Below are positions 1-8,231 of a DNA stretch of 61,246 nt, in pieces. A model generated the notes under the pieces. It had not been told where the DNA came from and searched no databases. It saw only the letters and a program-made list of their open reading frames with translations. The stretch lies in NCBI GenBank assembly GCA_016873095.1, contig VGYC01000017.1:1-61246 (forward strand). The letters are read 5' to 3'. Position 1 is the first letter of the stretch; each line of letters begins with the position of its first letter. The stretch is from Planctomycetota bacterium (GTDB lineage Bacteria; Planctomycetota; Planctomycetia; Gemmatales; Gemmataceae). Position numbers and translations under genes: made by a program.

Positions 1-2
1 CC

Positions 3-218
3 AACAATGCCGCCGAGCAAGCGCTGCGGCACGCGGTCATCTGGCGGAAGCTCTCGTTCGGCACGCAATCAGCGTCCGGCAGTCAGTTCGTCGAGCGACT
101 GCTGACTGTCATCGAAACCTGCCGCCGCCAATCCTGCAACGTCTTCGACTGGCTTGTCGAGGCAGTCCAAGCCCACCACAATCAACAAAGGGCAATATCT
201 CTATTGCCCGCGCCGTGA
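3..218 (+). CDS. IS66-type transposase, C-terminal fragment cut by the window edge
   Basis: The frame is open from the left edge to a TGA at 216-218 and encodes the last 71 residues of a transposase. It begins NNAAEQALRHAVIWRK and continues with SGSQFVERLLTVIETCRRQ and a VFDWLVEAV segment. This is the typical end of IS66-family DDE transposases, where the NNxAE motif carries the final catalytic glutamate. Only the 3' end is in the window, so it is unknown whether the element is intact. No terminal inverted repeat could be identified after the stop. Reads as a real mobile-element gene; intactness is undetermined. Confidence 0.8.
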   Translation, partial: NNAAEQALRHAVIWRKLSFGTQSASGSQFVERLLTVIETCRRQSCNVFDWLVEAVQAHHNQQRAISLLPAP

Positions 219-637
219 ACCAATACCCGACGGCTTGGGCTCATTCAAGCGAAGGGCTTTGTTCTTGAGGAGATCGTGGGCTCATCATTTACCGAGCATC
301 GCGGAGCTGGCTTCTGGTCGCGAGACTCCGGCCTGGAACTGTGGTTGTGCCTCCTCGCCGAAGAGGCTCGACGGGGCGATGACCTGCCCGAGTGGCTTGG
401 CGCGTCGGCCGAGGAACGGACTGCTCGAGCTTCACAACGCACGCAAGGACCGGAACATGGCCAGCACTCCGACAACGCCCAATGAAGCGGTGCCATGGGC
501 GCCTTGCGGACGCTGGCAGCCGTTGTGCCGGCATCGGACTTCGTCTCTCGATCAGCGACGTCTGGACCGCTTGCGGTTTCGCACGCGCGAAACCGCAAGC
601 GGTGAAATGGCCTTGGACCAACGAATTGGAGGTGTAT
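219..637. other. Non-coding stretch between IS66 fragment and secreted protein gene
   Basis: About 420 bases without a convincing gene. Several short overlapping frames exist on both strands, but none has a ribosome site or a recognisable protein. The only clear structure is the perfect palindrome at 566-603. Confidence 0.5.
566..603. repeat. Palindromic repeat family A, copy 1
   Basis: A perfect 17-bp inverted repeat, ACCGCTTGCGGTTTCGC at 566-582 and its complement at 587-603, with a 4-base loop (ACGC). It lies 35 bases beyond the stop codon of the minus-strand gene ending at 638. Near-identical hairpins occur at 12674-12713 and 60031-60084, so it is a dispersed element rather than a one-off terminator. 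No T-run follows. It could stabilise or end the transcript of the adjacent gene. Confidence 0.85.
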
Positions 638-1390
638 CTACGGTGCAGCAAACTCGCCGTCGTCGATATTATCGAGCAGTTCGACTTCCAGCACCTCGAC
701 ATCGAGCAGCTTCTTGCCGTCGCGGTTGACGGTGACGCGCCTGGCTACCTTGCGGTCGTTGGTGTCCTGATATTCCGTGATCAGCCGTTCCTCGGTGACT
801 TCCTGGCCGGTCATGAGGTCCCTGGTGCGGCGTTCGGTCTTGGACATCAGGCCGGTCTTCTTGTCGAAATAGAAATCGATGTCCTTCTTGCCTTCCTTGG
901 AAACCTTGACGCCGAGGTTCGCCCTGCCGTTGACCTGCACCTCGCCCAGCAGCGAAAGCTTGATTCCCTTGTTCTTGAAGCCGGTGAGCTGAGCCAGGCC
1001 CATCCAGTAGCCGATCTGCTTGAACTCATCGAGGATCTCGTCGGAGACCGTGATGTCCATGTCGTTGACCTTGATCCAGCCTTTCTTGCCGTCAAAAACG
1101 GTGCTGACCTTGACGGCCTTGTCCATGACGGTCATGTCCAAGACTTCCTTGAACTTGCCGGAGGGCTGCACCCAGACCTGCTGAGTGAAGTCGAGCTTCA
1201 GGCCGCCGGCGTGAATGGTGCCCTTGTTCTTGCCAATGTAGGCATGCTTCTTGTCGGTCTTGCCTTTGGGGAAATGCGCTTTCAGGGCCTTGTCGAGAAT
1301 GACCTGGGCCTCATTGTCAGCCTGGCCGCGCGCCGCGGCCACGACCACGATCCCCAACAAAACGACCACCGCCGACGACACTCGCATCAT
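638..1390 (-). CDS. Secreted protein of unknown function, LolA-like size and composition
   Basis: A 250-residue protein starting MMRVSSAVVVLLGIVVVAAARGQ, a clear signal peptide with cleavage near residue 20. The mature part is rich in Lys, Asp and Val with alternating beta-strand character (KVSTVFDGKKGWIKVND, DIDFYFDKKTGLMSKTERR), as in LolA/LppX-type periplasmic beta proteins common in planctomycetes. No catalytic motif is visible. The start was chosen because GGAGG lies 7 bases before the first of two adjacent ATGs; the open frame runs 32 codons further upstream without a ribosome site. It is followed by palindrome copy A1. Export is well supported; function is unknown. Confidence 0.7.
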   Translation of the reverse strand: MMRVSSAVVVLLGIVVVAAARGQADNEAQVILDKALKAHFPKGKTDKKHAYIGKNKGTIHAGGLKLDFTQQVWVQPSGKFKEVLDMTVMDKAVKVSTVFDGKKGWIKVNDMDITVSDEILDEFKQIGYWMGLAQLTGFKNKGIKLSLLGEVQVNGRANLGVKVSKEGKKDIDFYFDKKTGLMSKTERRTRDLMTGQEVTEERLITEYQDTNDRKVARRVTVNRDGKKLLDVEVLEVELLDNIDDGEFAAP

Positions 1391-1591
1391 GACTACGCCT
1401 CCGGAAAAAAGGAACCGCCGGAACTTCGTTCCGCAATGTAGTGATTTTGACATGAGCCGAATCGACCGGCAATCCATCATGAGCACGCGTGCGTTGGCGG
1501 CCGTGCGGCGTTCATACCTAAAAGCATAACCAGTTGGTGCGCTGGGAGCAACGGGTGGCCGAGCTTCGTGCGGATGACGGAGAATTGAGGG

Positions 1592-3133
1592 TTATTCGCT
1601 CCACACCTTGCGCTGCCGCGAGGAGGGGATTTTCAGCATCTTGCGGTACTTGGTGACGGTGCGGCGGGCGACGGGGTAGCCGGTCTCGGCCAGCTTGTTG
1701 ACCAGGTCCTCGTCGGAGAGCGGATTGTTCTTGTCCTCGTTGGCGATGATGTCGAGGAGCTTTTGCTTGATGGTTTCCCAGGCGACTTCCTCGCCGCTGG
1801 CGGTCTGCGTGCCGCCGCCGAAGAAGCGCTTGAGCGGGAACAGGCCGCGCGGCGTCTGCACCCACTTGTCGTCCACGGCGCGGCTAACCGTTGTCACGTG
1901 AACCTTGACCAGGTCGGCGATCTGCTGCATCTTCAAGGGCTCGATAAACTCCGGCCCCTTGTCGAGAAACGACCGCTGGTGATCGATGATCGCCTTGGTG
2001 ACACGCGAGAGTGTGTTGCGGCGCTGCTCAATGGCCTCGATCAACCAGTGAGCCGACTGAATCTTGCGCTTGAGAAACTCCTTGGCTTTCGGGTCAGCGC
2101 CCTTGTCGCGATACATGTCGATGTAGCGGCGGCTGATGTAGATGTTCGGCGTCCAGTCATCGAGTAGCCGGATCTCGTAGTCTCCCGCCTCGGTTCGCTC
2201 GACGGCGATGTCGGGTACGACGTACTGCACACTCTCGGCGGTGAACTGAGCGCCCGGATGAGGATTGAGATGCTTGAGAGCCTCGATGCCTTCCTGGATG
2301 ACGGCCAATTCCAGGCCCGTCTTTTTCTGGATCACCGGCAGCCGATTGTGGCGGATGTCCTCAAGGTGGCTCTGGATGAGGACGCGAAGCACCTCGCGGT
2401 GCGGCGTCTCCGGCGTGAGTTGCAGCAGCAGGCATTCTTCGAGATTGCAAGCGCCGACGCCGGGGGGGTCAAGCTTCTGGATGACGGCGAGCGCCTCCTC
2501 CATCTGCTCGAGCGTAACCGGCTGGTCGAACGATTGCGCGATGCTTTCCAGCAACTCGGCGCGCGGCGTATGCATGTCGGTGCGCTGGCCGGGCCGGGTA
2601 AGATAGCCGTTCTCGTCCACGTGTGTGAGCAGGAAGCGAATGAGCTGCATCTGCTCGGGCGGCCCATCGATGAAGGCCAGCTGATCGCTGAGGTAATCTT
2701 GCAGGGATTGCGGCCGGGAAGCCATGTTGGCCATGGCGTCGTGCTTGCGGTCGCCTTCCTCGCTCACCCGATTGACCGAGGGGCGATGTTCTTCGTTGAA
2801 GTGATCGGCCCAGTCCTCATTGATCTCCAGCAGGCGATCGAAGTCTTGCTCGTTATCCCCCTTGTCGTCGATGACCAGTTCTTTTTGCGGATCGGCCGCG
2901 TCATCGACCGGTGCCTCGGCAGGTTCGCTGAATTCCGTGAGGTCGTCGGCGCCGGCGCTTTCCTCGTCGCCGTTCTCTTTCAGTTCCAGGACCGGGTTTT
3001 CCTCCAACTCGTGCTCGATGCGCTCTTGCAGGGCCATGATCGGCAGCTGGAGTATCTCCATCGACTGGATCATGCGTGGAGCCAGAATCATCTTCTGCTC
3101 CGTCCGCTGAGACATCGTCGTATCAAGTCGCAT
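1592..3133 (-). CDS. rpoN: RNA polymerase sigma-54 factor
   Basis: A 513-residue sigma-54. The N-terminus (QKMILAPRMIQSMEILQLPIMALQERIEHELEENP, split here for reading) is region I, which contacts enhancer-binding ATPases. An acidic region II follows to about residue 120. Core-binding and helix-turn-helix regions occupy the rest, and the RpoN box ARRTVTKYR sits near residues 489-497. It directs transcription from -24/-12 promoters and needs an activator ATPase. The length matches the family. The start has GGAG 6 bases upstream. It lies about 100 bases after ybaB on the same strand, so it could be in the ffs-dnaX-ybaB transcript or have its own promoter. Confidence 0.96.
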   Translation of the reverse strand: MRLDTTMSQRTEQKMILAPRMIQSMEILQLPIMALQERIEHELEENPVLELKENGDEESAGADDLTEFSEPAEAPVDDAADPQKELVIDDKGDNEQDFDRLLEINEDWADHFNEEHRPSVNRVSEEGDRKHDAMANMASRPQSLQDYLSDQLAFIDGPPEQMQLIRFLLTHVDENGYLTRPGQRTDMHTPRAELLESIAQSFDQPVTLEQMEEALAVIQKLDPPGVGACNLEECLLLQLTPETPHREVLRVLIQSHLEDIRHNRLPVIQKKTGLELAVIQEGIEALKHLNPHPGAQFTAESVQYVVPDIAVERTEAGDYEIRLLDDWTPNIYISRRYIDMYRDKGADPKAKEFLKRKIQSAHWLIEAIEQRRNTLSRVTKAIIDHQRSFLDKGPEFIEPLKMQQIADLVKVHVTTVSRAVDDKWVQTPRGLFPLKRFFGGGTQTASGEEVAWETIKQKLLDIIANEDKNNPLSDEDLVNKLAETGYPVARRTVTKYRKMLKIPSSRQRKVWSE

Positions 3134-3229
3134 GACTGCTCCGTTTATGCAATCCGTTCCGTTGCTTTCGCATCTGCGTCACCGAAGGGCGGCAATGCCG
3201 TCCTCGGCATCGGCTCTGCAGGCGATTCA

Positions 3230-3577
3230 TCAGCTGCCCCCGAGTCCCGGCAAGTTCATGCCGCTGGGCAAGCCCAGGCCGGTAGCCATCTGCCGGGTTT
3301 CGTCGGCGACCGCCTGGCGGACTTTTTGCAGGGCCTGGTTGGTCGCGGCGGCGATCAGATCCTCAAGCATCTCCCGGTCGTCGAGTTTCATGACTTCGTC
3401 GCTTAGCGTGCAGCGTTGCACTTCCATGTGCCCGTTGACCCGGACCTTGACCATGCCGCCGCCGGCGTCAGCCTCGGCGGTGATCTGGCCAAGTTTGACC
3501 TGCAGCTTGTCCATTTCCTCCCGAATCTTGGGGAGATTCTTGAGCAAGCTGGCCATCTGCCCGATTTCCTTGAACAT
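3230..3577 (-). CDS. ybaB: YbaB/EbfC family nucleoid-associated protein
   Basis: A 115-residue DNA-binding protein starting MFKEIGQMASLLKNLPKIRE, with the helix-strand-helix layout of the YbaB/EbfC fold. VNGHMEVQRCTLSDEV forms the central strands and a long C-terminal helix follows (LEDLIAAATNQALQKVRQ). The family binds DNA as a tweezer-like dimer. The ATG shares one base with the dnaX stop (TGATG), so translational coupling is very likely; a TTG one codon earlier is the alternative start. dnaX-ybaB is a classical pair, but the usual third partner recR is not next; rpoN follows. Confidence 0.93.
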   Translation of the reverse strand: MFKEIGQMASLLKNLPKIREEMDKLQVKLGQITAEADAGGGMVKVRVNGHMEVQRCTLSDEVMKLDDREMLEDLIAAATNQALQKVRQAVADETRQMATGLGLPSGMNLPGLGGS

Positions 3578-5493
3578 CAATCGTCCTCCGGCTGATCCAG
3601 CGCCGCAATGGCGTCTGTATTACCCGCCACCGAGGCACTGGTCTGTTGCGCGACGCCGAAGCCCTCATCGATCTGGACAATCTGCGCCCCCAGCACCTCC
3701 ATGGCCCGGGTGACGAGAGGCACCTGCATGGCCTCCTGGCGCGAGCGGCGGAAAGAAGTGGGCGAGGAGGTCGCAGTTTCCGAAACCGCGGCGGCCTCTC
3801 GCGAAACAGCAGCCTGACTTGCGTTCGGGCTGCTCGCTTCAATCCGAACCTTGCAGGGCCGCCCGGTAAGTTTACCGAGCAACTCCTCCAAACGACTCAC
3901 CCGAGTCGGGTCCAGGTAATGGTTTTCGTCCAAATTATAACCGGGCGGGAACCGGACTACCAGAGTGTTTGGCGCGGAAATTGCTACATTCTCCGATTTT
4001 CCGAGAATACTCGCCAGCATGGGTCCAATCTGGGTTAGCAGCTGCGACCAGATGATTGGCACGTTCTCGGCAGTCAGCGCATGGGTTGAAGCGGACTCCG
4101 CAGGCCGGTCCGCGCCAACATCGGTTCTGCCGGGAGGTCGCGGCTCGGCGGGGGCCAGCAACTCCCGATCGGCCTCGTGTGCCAGGCTGTTCACTTCAGC
4201 GGCGAGCTTTTTTTTTTCCGGCGGCTCGACCATTTTCGGGGGTGACAGGGTAGCGGCGATGGACGGGACGGAAGCTCGCTGAGGGCGGGCAGGAACGGTC
4301 CCGTCGCCCGCCAGCCATTGGCCGATCTGCGTCAACGAGACAAGGTTGTCGAGCCGGCTCAGTCGCACCAGGGTGATCTCCAGCACGATCTTGCCGTGGC
4401 TGGAGTTCCGCATGCGGTTCTTGGCGGAAACGAGAATGTCGAGCCCTGCGAGAATGGCGTCCGCGTCGATCGCTTGCGCCTGCGCTTGCAGCGCCTCGCG
4501 CTGGCCGGGACCGACCGACAGCGTTTGATTGTCCATGCCGGCACACTGCACAACGAGCAAATCGCGCCAGTACTCGATCAGCTGGTCGAGAAGTTCCGCA
4601 AGCTGCAAACCTGAGTCGGCGATGTTCTGCAGCAGGGCCAGGGCGCGGCGAGCATCGCGGTCGAGCACGGCGGCAGCCAGCTCGCCGACGCGCTCGACGC
4701 TGGCGGTTCCCAGAAGGGAATGCACCTGCTCCTGCGTGAGGCGGTCGCCGCCGAAGGACAGCAACTGATCGAGCAGCGACTGGGCGTCGCGCATGGAGCC
4801 GCCGGCGCGGCGCGCCACCATTGCCAGCGCCTCGTCGTCCGCTTCCTTGCCTTCGCCTGCCAGGATGTCCTGCAAGCATTCGACGATGCGGGCGGCTCCG
4901 ATACCGGCGAAATCAAAGCGCTGGCAGCGTGACAGGATCGTGATCGGAATCTTCTGCACCTCGGTGGTGGCGAAGATGAACTTGACGTGTCCTGGCGGCT
5001 CTTCAAGGGTCTTGAGCAGGGCGTTGAAGGCCGGCGTCGTCAACATGTGGACTTCGTCGATGATGTAGATCTTGTAGCGAGCCCGGCTGGGACGATACTG
5101 GACATTCTGCCGGATCTCGCGAACCTCATCGATGCCGCGGTTGCTGGCGCCGTCGATCTCGAGCACGTCCACGTCCTCGCCGGCGGCGATGCCACGGCAC
5201 AGCTCGCACTCGTCGCAAGGCGTGATGGTCGGCCCTTTGACGCAGTTGAGCGCCTTGGCGAGAATGCGCGCCGTGCTCGTCTTGCCGACGCCGCGCGCGC
5301 CGGTGAAGAGATAGGCGTGGGCAACGCGGCCCGACTTGAGGGCATTGGCGAGCGCCTGGGCGACCGGTTCCTGGCCGACAAGGTCCTCGAACTGCTGCGG
5401 ACGATAGCGACGCGCAAGCACCGTGTACTCTTCCGCGCGAGGTTCCGGCGGCGGCGTGCTAACAGTCTTCGCGGCAGTCTTGCGCTTGGCCAT
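3577..5493 (-). CDS. dnaX: DNA polymerase III tau/gamma subunit
   Basis: A 638-residue clamp-loader ATPase. The Walker A motif GARGVGKT is at 65-72, zinc ligands are C84, C93, C96 and C99, Walker B IIDEVH is at 144-149, and the sensor and arginine-finger stretch ends in SRCQRF. Domain III follows, then a low-complexity linker and the tau-specific C-terminus. Codons 426-429 read GAA AAA AAA AAG, a run of ten A (4208-4217). Slipping into the -1 frame adds A-R-R and stops at 4196-4198, giving a 432-residue protein very close in size to E. coli gamma. It is co-oriented with SRP RNA upstream and ybaB downstream. Confidence 0.97.
   Translation of the reverse strand: MAKRKTAAKTVSTPPPEPRAEEYTVLARRYRPQQFEDLVGQEPVAQALANALKSGRVAHAYLFTGARGVGKTSTARILAKALNCVKGPTITPCDECELCRGIAAGEDVDVLEIDGASNRGIDEVREIRQNVQYRPSRARYKIYIIDEVHMLTTPAFNALLKTLEEPPGHVKFIFATTEVQKIPITILSRCQRFDFAGIGAARIVECLQDILAGEGKEADDEALAMVARRAGGSMRDAQSLLDQLLSFGGDRLTQEQVHSLLGTASVERVGELAAAVLDRDARRALALLQNIADSGLQLAELLDQLIEYWRDLLVVQCAGMDNQTLSVGPGQREALQAQAQAIDADAILAGLDILVSAKNRMRNSSHGKIVLEITLVRLSRLDNLVSLTQIGQWLAGDGTVPARPQRASVPSIAATLSPPKMVEPPEKKKLAAEVNSLAHEADRELLAPAEPRPPGRTDVGADRPAESASTHALTAENVPIIWSQLLTQIGPMLASILGKSENVAISAPNTLVVRFPPGYNLDENHYLDPTRVSRLEELLGKLTGRPCKVRIEASSPNASQAAVSREAAAVSETATSSPTSFRRSRQEAMQVPLVTRAMEVLGAQIVQIDEGFGVAQQTSASVAGNTDAIAALDQPEDD
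4196..4217 (-). promoter_or_regulatory. Probable dnaX slippage or frameshift site (A10 run and alternative-frame stop)
   Basis: Ten consecutive A in the mRNA sense, containing the in-frame heptamer A-AAA-AAG. The -1 frame reads GCT CGC CGC TGA straight after it. The +1 frame also stops within a few codons. E. coli makes gamma by a -1 ribosomal frameshift at A-AAA-AAG, and Thermus thermophilus makes it by transcriptional slippage on an A run. The sequence here would allow either. The site is seen directly; its use is inferred. Confidence 0.72.
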
Positions 5494-5520
5494 GACAGTG
5501 AGGGGGAGCGATCATTGCAG

Positions 5521-5590
5521 TTTTTAGATTTTGGATTGCAGATTCTAGATTGCAGCGAGTGATTTCAATTCTGCAATCCAAAATCTAAAA
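5521..5590. repeat. AT-rich inverted repeat family D
   Basis: Left arm at 5521-5541 (TTTTTAGATTTTGGATTGCAG) and right arm at 5571-5590, about 20 bp and nearly perfect, around a 29-base spacer that repeats part of the left arm. It is strikingly AT-rich in a GC-rich region. It sits between SRP RNA and the dnaX start, so it would fold in the dnaX leader. Confidence 0.8.
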
Positions 5591-5602
5591 TCAAAAATTC
5601 AA

Positions 5603-5737
5603 CGGCCCGCCCCGCGGTGACTGGGAGAGGCTGATCCACTGCACAAGAGTCCGTTGCTTATGGCTGCACCTTCCGGCCTGACCAGGTTCACAACTTCCCT
5701 TTGCGTGGGTCCCCTCCCAGCCCCGTGAGGCGGGCCG
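5603..5737 (-). ncRNA. ffs: Signal recognition particle RNA (bacterial small type)
   Basis: On the minus strand the conserved domain IV core reads CCTGGTCAGGCCGGAAGG followed by TGCAGCC (about 5660-5686), with the GGAA tetraloop and the flanking asymmetric loop that binds Ffh M domain. The ends pair: CGGCCCGCC at the 5' end with GGCGGGCCG at the 3' end, then CTGGGAG with CTCCCAG, closing a long rod of about 135 nt. It starts 3 bases after a cyclophilin stop and lies upstream of dnaX, the ffs-dnaX-ybaB order known in other bacteria. It is somewhat longer than the E. coli 4.5S RNA. The terminal pairing sets the limits; processing could trim a few bases. Confidence 0.93.
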
Positions 5738-5739
5738 GG

Positions 5740-6276
5740 TTATTTCTTCGGGCTCTCCTTGATGGTTACACTGTTGATGACGACCTTGTCAACCGGTCGG
5801 TCCTGCGATCCGGTCTTGCACTCGCCGATGGCCTTGACGGTGGCCAACGATGCGGCATCGGCAGTCTTGCCGAACGCGGTGTATTGCCGATCCAGGTGCG
5901 GCGTCCGTTCCAGGCAGATGAAGAACTGCGAGCCGGCCGAGTTCGGATCGCTGGTCCGCGCCATGGAAAGGACACCGGCCTCGTGGGGTGTGGCGTTGAA
6001 TTCGGCCTGAATCGTGAAGCCCGGGCCGCCGGTGCCCGTGCCTTGCGGGCACCCCCCCTGGATCATGAATCCCTTGATGACGCGATGGAAGCTGACGCCG
6101 TTGTAGAAGCCGATCTGCGCCAGCGCGAGAAAGTTCTTGACGTGTCCCGGCGCCACGTCCGGCAAGAATTGCAGCCGAATCGGCCCCTTGTTCGTGTCCA
6201 GCTCGGCAGTGTACACCTTGCCGGCAAGGTCGAGCTTCTTCTGAGCCTCGGCGACCTGCTCGCGTACGTTGGCCAT
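5740..6276 (-). CDS. Cyclophilin-type peptidyl-prolyl isomerase, cytoplasmic
   Basis: A 178-residue cyclophilin without a signal peptide. After a short helical N-terminus, the isomerase fold shows NFLALAQIGFYNGVSFHRVI (active-site Arg in FHR), GFMIQGGCPQGTGTGGPG, SMARTSDPNSAGSQFFI and the closing YTAFGK. It speeds cis-trans isomerisation of prolyl bonds in newly made proteins. A second, lipoprotein cyclophilin lies directly upstream on the same strand (gap about 90 bases, holding inverted repeat family C). SRP RNA follows 3 bases after the stop, so cotranscription is possible. Confidence 0.93.
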   Translation of the reverse strand: MANVREQVAEAQKKLDLAGKVYTAELDTNKGPIRLQFLPDVAPGHVKNFLALAQIGFYNGVSFHRVIKGFMIQGGCPQGTGTGGPGFTIQAEFNATPHEAGVLSMARTSDPNSAGSQFFICLERTPHLDRQYTAFGKTADAASLATVKAIGECKTGSQDRPVDKVVINSVTIKESPKK

Positions 6277-6306
6277 GATGTCTACTCCTGGTGCGAAACG
6301 TCTTCA

Positions 6307-6361
6307 AGTTCAGTGTTCAGTTTCAGCAAGACTGAACACTGAAAACTGAACACTGAAAACT
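6307..6361. repeat. AT-rich inverted repeat family C, copy 1
   Basis: Left arm AGTTCAGTGTTCAGTTT (6307-6323) faces a right arm at 6331-6361 in which the ACTGAACACTGAAA unit occurs twice. It lies between the two cyclophilin genes. A second copy is at 60738-60807. Confidence 0.82.
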
Positions 6362-6363
6362 CT

Positions 6364-7239
6364 TTACCGGACATTGCTGGTGACGGTCACGTCGCGGATG
6401 ATGACCGGACTGGTGGGGCGGAAATCCTCGCCTTTTGGCTTGTCGAAGATCTTGCGGACGACGTCCATGCCGTGCGTGACCTTGCCAAAGATCGTCCAGT
6501 TGCCGTCCATCCACGGGGCCTTGGTCAGGGTAATGTAGAACTTTGCGGAGCCGCTTTCCAGTTCCTCGCCGTGGCAGGCGCCGACGGTACCAACCTCATG
6601 GGACACGTTGTCGCTGAATTCTGGCTTCAACCAGTAGCCGACACTGCCGAAACCGGGGTCGCCGGTTCCCAGCGGACAGCCAGCTTCCAGATAGTCGATG
6701 GTATGCACCTCGGGCTGCATACCTTCCTTGCCGGTGTCTACTTCGATCTTCTGGCGGATGGCCCGGTCGAAGGCCAGGCCGTTGTAGTAGCCGGACTTGG
6801 CGAGGGCGATGAAGCTGCGAACGTGGTTGGGGGCGACGTCGGGTCGAAGATCAATGGTGACGGCGCCCAACTCGGTGTGCAGGATCGCCTTGTAACTGAT
6901 GGGCTTGTTGTCCGGCGTGAGGAAGAAGATCTTGTCCCAGAGCCCTCCCTTGCCGCCGTGGCCGGCGACAAGCTGGTAAATCTTGCCCACGCTCTTGTGC
7001 GTGACCGTTTCCTCGGGTGGACAGCTTTCGCCTTCGGGCGGTTCCTGCACCGTGGCCGTCGCGACAGTCTGCGACAGCCGGCCGTCGTCGTCCTTGACGA
7101 CGCGGTTGACGGGATGAACGGGGGCCGTCGGCGAAGCGGGCGCCGGCTCCTGAGCGGTCGATTGTTGCGTCGCCGGCTTGGACCGGCCGCAACCGAGCAT
7201 GGCTGCCGCGAGCAGAACCGCGAGCGTGATCCGTTTCAT
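6364..7239 (-). CDS. Lipoprotein cyclophilin-type peptidyl-prolyl isomerase
   Basis: A 291-residue protein starting MKRITLAVLLAAAMLGCGRSKP, a lipoprotein signal with the cysteine at residue 17, so it is probably membrane-anchored outside the cytoplasm. A Pro/Ala/Gln-rich linker leads to a cyclophilin domain: VAPNHVRSFIALAKSGYYNG, LAFDRAIRQKIEV, EAGCPLGTGDPG, GSAKFYITLTKAPWMDG and WTIFGKV. In the active site FHR is replaced by FDR, with insertions, so isomerase activity may be altered. The start is the second of two adjacent ATGs, with GGAGG 5 bases upstream; the first ATG is too close. Confidence 0.85.
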   Translation of the reverse strand: MKRITLAVLLAAAMLGCGRSKPATQQSTAQEPAPASPTAPVHPVNRVVKDDDGRLSQTVATATVQEPPEGESCPPEETVTHKSVGKIYQLVAGHGGKGGLWDKIFFLTPDNKPISYKAILHTELGAVTIDLRPDVAPNHVRSFIALAKSGYYNGLAFDRAIRQKIEVDTGKEGMQPEVHTIDYLEAGCPLGTGDPGFGSVGYWLKPEFSDNVSHEVGTVGACHGEELESGSAKFYITLTKAPWMDGNWTIFGKVTHGMDVVRKIFDKPKGEDFRPTSPVIIRDVTVTSNVR

Positions 7240-7439
7240 CATCCCCTCCTCAGGTGGCGGAATTTGCAAGAATTCCCATGTCTACTCCGCGGGTCGGAAT
7301 TCGTGCGAATTCCGCTGTGCGCTTCGGAGCGGACTCATAGTCGAGGCCCCGACGCGGGTCAATTGGATTCGCTTCTTGATGATTGACCGGGGACGATTGG
7401 CCTCGCTAGAATACCCACTCTTTCCTGGCTTCGTGGACG

Positions 7440-8231
7440 ATGCAGACCGAGGACTCTTTGTTGCTTCTCACGCTCTTCCTGGTCTTCTTGGTTCCGGTCA
7501 CCCTCTATTGCCTGGTCCTGGGCAGCTTCAATCGCCGCTGGAGCCCGGTGGTCGTATCGGGTGTCTGGGATTGCCTCGGGCTGTTCTTCGCCGCGTCCGG
7601 GTTCTTCCTGGTCGTCGTGCCCGCCATGTTGCACCTCACCTATCTGAAGACGGTGCGCGAGGCGGCAATCGAGGTCGATCACCTCGAGGACCTGTGGCTG
7701 GGCTGGTGGGGCATCTGGCTGATCTATTACGGGCTTCTCGTCAGCGGCGCAGCGCTCATCCTGTGGTTCCGCAGACGCAAGACGGTCATCTACAACGTCG
7801 ATGTCGACGATTTCAAGAAGCACTTCGCGGCCATCCTGTCGCGACTTGGACTGGAAGCCACGCACTCCGGCGCGCACCTGCTGTTACGCTCTGCAAGCGG
7901 CGAGGACAGCACGCAACTGCTGCCCGAAGAGGGAAGCATCAGGCAGGCGCTGCCTGGAAAGCCGGCGCCTGCCAGCCATTTGCCGTCCGCGCTGGTGCGC
8001 ATCGATCCGTTTCCGGCACTGGCGCATGTCACGCTTCACTGGGAATCGGCCAACGCGCCGCTGCGACATGAGGTGGAGCGAGCACTGATTCAAGCGCTCA
8101 AGCACGTGCAGACCCGCGACAACCCGGCGGGCAGCTGGATCCTTGGTATCGGCGGCATCTTGCTCGGCTTCGGATTCCTCATCATCCTGGTCCTGGTGAT
8201 GATCGCGTACTTTCCGCCCAGACGCTGGTAG
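7440..8231 (+). CDS. Membrane protein of unknown function
   Basis: A 263-residue protein with about four membrane segments: near residues 8-28, 36-60, a Trp-rich one near 85-107 (LGWWGIWLIYYGLLVSG) and one at the C-terminus (about 233-255). The soluble part between segments 3 and 4 holds a charged region (YNVDVDDFKKHFAAILSRLGLEATHSG) and a second alpha/beta stretch ending in ALIQALKH. No family recognised. The ATG has no good Shine-Dalgarno sequence. Divergent from the lipoprotein cyclophilin, with about 200 bases between. Confidence 0.7.
   Translation: MQTEDSLLLLTLFLVFLVPVTLYCLVLGSFNRRWSPVVVSGVWDCLGLFFAASGFFLVVVPAMLHLTYLKTVREAAIEVDHLEDLWLGWWGIWLIYYGLLVSGAALILWFRRRKTVIYNVDVDDFKKHFAAILSRLGLEATHSGAHLLLRSASGEDSTQLLPEEGSIRQALPGKPAPASHLPSALVRIDPFPALAHVTLHWESANAPLRHEVERALIQALKHVQTRDNPAGSWILGIGGILLGFGFLIILVLVMIAYFPPRRW

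Noticed and set aside
392-1441. 349-codon plus-strand frame antisense to the secreted protein gene
   Set aside because: Shadow of the minus-strand gene caused by GC bias; no ribosome site or family, and the opposite frame has a signal peptide and GGAGG.
2258-3406. 382-codon plus-strand frame antisense to rpoN
   Set aside because: rpoN is unmistakable on the minus strand; this is a shadow frame.
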